Shown: in pieces, positions 6,750 through 7,755 of the stretch | How positions within the stretch are numbered: the first letter of the stretch is position 1 | Layout of the letters: each line of letters begins with the position of its first letter | Origin: Candidatus Nanopelagicales bacterium | Lineage (GTDB): Bacteria > Actinomycetota > Actinomycetes > S36-B12 | Direction: 5' to 3' | Assembly: GCA_018399515.1 (NCBI GenBank) | Contig: JAGYOB010000022.1 | Coordinates: 1-7,755 of the forward strand | DNA length: 7,755 bases | Position numbers and translations under genes: made by a program | The notes under the pieces: generated by a model | The model's database searches: none | What the model saw: only the letters and a program-made list of their open reading frames with translations | Told to the model about the DNA's origin: nothing

Positions 6750-7123
6750 GGGTGCTCGGTGGTTCGGTGCTGGCCTTCGAAGCCATCGTCGTCATCCTCC
6801 TCATCCCCGTCGCGATCACGGTGGGCACCGTGTCCGGCCCTCCCTGGGTGTTCATCACGGTGGGTATCGCGCTGGTCATCGCGCTGATCCTCACCGCGGG
6901 ATTCCTGACGCGCCCCTGGGGTGTCACCGTGGGGTGGATCCTGCAGGTGCTCATCCTGGCGACCACGGTGCTGGTCCCGGCCATGCTCATCGTCGGTGGG
7001 ATCTTCACGCTGCTGTGGGCGCTGGCGATCCGCTGGAGCAGGCGCGTAGAGAACATGAAGAACCAAGCGGCGGATGACGAGCAGGAGAGTGGAACCGGTG
7101 GGCTCGAAGGTCCGGCCGGATAG
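6746..7123 (+). CDS. DUF4233 family small membrane protein
   Basis: The 125-residue protein has four predicted membrane-spanning helices at about 8-27, 34-54, 60-78 and 79-95. A positively charged WSRRVE follows, then a hydrophilic acidic tail of about 25 residues. The GG..LAFEAIVV start and the VGGIFTLLWALAIRW end of the helical part fit DUF4233, a family found in actinobacteria between folC and ndk. Its function is not known. The ATG overlaps the folC TGA by 4 bases, and GAGGA (6735-6739) lies 6 bases upstream, so it is very likely made from the folC message. By topology rules the basic residues after helix 4 suggest that the C-terminus faces the cytoplasm. It could equally be called a conserved hypothetical membrane protein. 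Confidence 0.88.
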   Translation: MRVLGGSVLAFEAIVVILLIPVAITVGTVSGPPWVFITVGIALVIALILTAGFLTRPWGVTVGWILQVLILATTVLVPAMLIVGGIFTLLWALAIRWSRRVENMKNQAADDEQESGTGGLEGPAG

Positions 7124-7156
7124 GCTCGACACCAGCACTCGCCATTCACCCATCGG

Positions 7157-7175
7157 TATCGTCGTTATTGAGGAG
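7157..7175 (+). promoter_or_regulatory. Candidate ndk -10 element (TATCGT) and ribosome site (AGGAG)
   Basis: AGGAG at 7171-7175 is the best Shine-Dalgarno sequence in the window and lies 10 bases before the GTG at 7186, which decides that start over the in-frame TTG at 7168. TATCGT at 7157-7162 fits TANNNT and would place the transcript start near 7169, leaving a short leader that just contains the ribosome site. No clear -35 is seen. ndk may also be read through from folC, since only 62 bases separate it from the DUF4233 gene. Confidence 0.45.
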
Positions 7176-7185
7176 AACTAACACC

Positions 7186-7596
7186 GTGTCGCAGCGCACC
7201 CTGGTCCTGGTCAAGCCCGACGGAGTCGCCCGAGGTCTGGTCGGTGAAATCCTCGGACGCATCGAGCGCAAGGGCTTCACCATCGTGGCACTCGAGCAGC
7301 GCACGCTGTCCGCCGAGATCGCCGAGGCTCACTACGCCGAGCACAAGGACAAGCCGTTCTTCGCCGACCTCGTCAGCTTCATCACCTCCGCGCCGCTCGT
7401 GGCCGCCGTGATCGAGGGTCCCGAAGTAATCGCGAGTTGGCGCACCATGATGGGCGCAACGAACCCGGCCAACGCGGCACCGGGAACGATCCGCGGTGAT
7501 TTGGCCAACGAGACGCAGAACAACGTCACCCACGGCTCCGATTCGCCGGAGTCTGCTGCCCGCGAGATCGCACTGTTCTTCCCCCACCTGGTCTAG
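7186..7596 (+). CDS. ndk: Nucleoside diphosphate kinase
   Basis: Ndk moves the gamma-phosphate from ATP to nucleoside diphosphates through a phosphohistidine intermediate and so balances the (d)NTP pools. The 136 residues match the family's usual size. The N-terminal RTLVLVKPDGV, the NPANAAPGTIRGD nucleotide-binding stretch and the active-site signature NNVTHGSDSPESAAREI are all intact, with the catalytic His at residue 116. The protein ends at FFPHLV without extensions. The GTG at 7186 is supported by AGGAG upstream and by homology starting at once; the TTG at 7168 would add six residues encoded by the ribosome site itself. It sits downstream of folC and the DUF4233 gene, the usual actinobacterial order. 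Confidence 0.97.
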   Translation: MSQRTLVLVKPDGVARGLVGEILGRIERKGFTIVALEQRTLSAEIAEAHYAEHKDKPFFADLVSFITSAPLVAAVIEGPEVIASWRTMMGATNPANAAPGTIRGDLANETQNNVTHGSDSPESAAREIALFFPHLV

Positions 7597-7607
7597 GGCG
7601 CGCATTG

Positions 7608-7755
7608 ATGTCGCGACGTCGGGGTCGACGCCTGATTACCGCAGGATCCACGCTCGGCGTCACCGGTGTCGCAACGTGGGGAGCACGCCGGCCGAGTCTG
7701 ATGCCGTGGCCGTCGTGGGTGGGGCCGGTCGTCACCGGTGGCGTGGCAGCCGGTG
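7608..7755 (+). CDS. Start of an unidentified membrane-anchored or exported protein (3' end outside window)
   Basis: An ATG 11 bases after the ndk stop opens a frame that stays open for 49 codons to the window's end. The N-terminus is MSRRRGRRLITAG. This strongly basic start is followed by a moderately hydrophobic stretch (residues 9-26) rich in Gly, Ala, Thr and Val, then a Trp/Pro-rich part and a second Gly/Val-rich stretch. Such a start suggests a signal peptide or membrane anchor; two arginine pairs are present but no full twin-arginine motif. AGGG at 7595-7598, overlapping the ndk stop, lies 9 bases upstream and could be the ribosome site. The tight spacing suggests cotranscription with ndk. 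I do not recognise the family, and a fragment this short could still be a chance frame in GC-rich DNA. Confidence 0.5.
   Translation, partial: MSRRRGRRLITAGSTLGVTGVATWGARRPSLMPWPSWVGPVVTGGVAAG

Noticed and set aside
7111..7120. Perfect 10-bp palindrome TCCGGCCGGA at the end of the DUF4233 gene
   Set aside because: It lies within the coding end, cannot form a hairpin with a proper loop and has no T-tract, so it is neither a convincing terminator nor an operator.

Overview
The window is a GC-rich stretch of bacterial chromosome, almost certainly from an actinobacterium. Three things support this: the gene set clpX, valS, folC, a DUF4233 membrane gene and ndk, which is a familiar actinobacterial housekeeping neighbourhood; frequent GTG starts; and a compact valyl-tRNA synthetase of the archaeal-like type that some actinobacteria carry. 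I cannot name the genus.

Layout: bases 1-762 are the 3' part of clpX (+), the ATPase of the ClpXP protease. It meets valS (-, 773-3331) tail to tail with only 10 bases between the stop codons. A 199-base divergent intergenic region (3332-3530) follows. It holds a candidate valS promoter, an 11-bp tandem repeat and three copies of a 10-bp repeat just ahead of the next gene. Bases 3531-5255 (+) encode a 574-residue metal-dependent amidohydrolase of the YtcJ type (COG1574), substrate unknown. After a 135-base gap with two weak hairpins and a promoter-like hexamer, folC (5391-6749), the DUF4233 membrane gene (6746-7123) and ndk (7186-7596) run in one direction and are probably cotranscribed at least in part. 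folC and the DUF4233 gene overlap by 4 bases. A probable fourth gene begins at 7608 and runs off the window.

Most of the genes serve general housekeeping: protein quality control (ClpX), translation (ValRS), folate polyglutamylation (FolC) and nucleotide balance (Ndk). The amidohydrolase is the odd one out and looks like an accessory gene inserted next to a valS that lies opposite to its neighbours. I see no RNA genes, CRISPR array, transposase, integrase, prophage or defence genes, and nothing that amounts to a new biological system. The points worth a second look are the local rearrangement around valS and the amidohydrolase, the 10-bp phased repeat in the divergent region, and -10-like hexamers placed so close to start codons that some transcripts may be leaderless.
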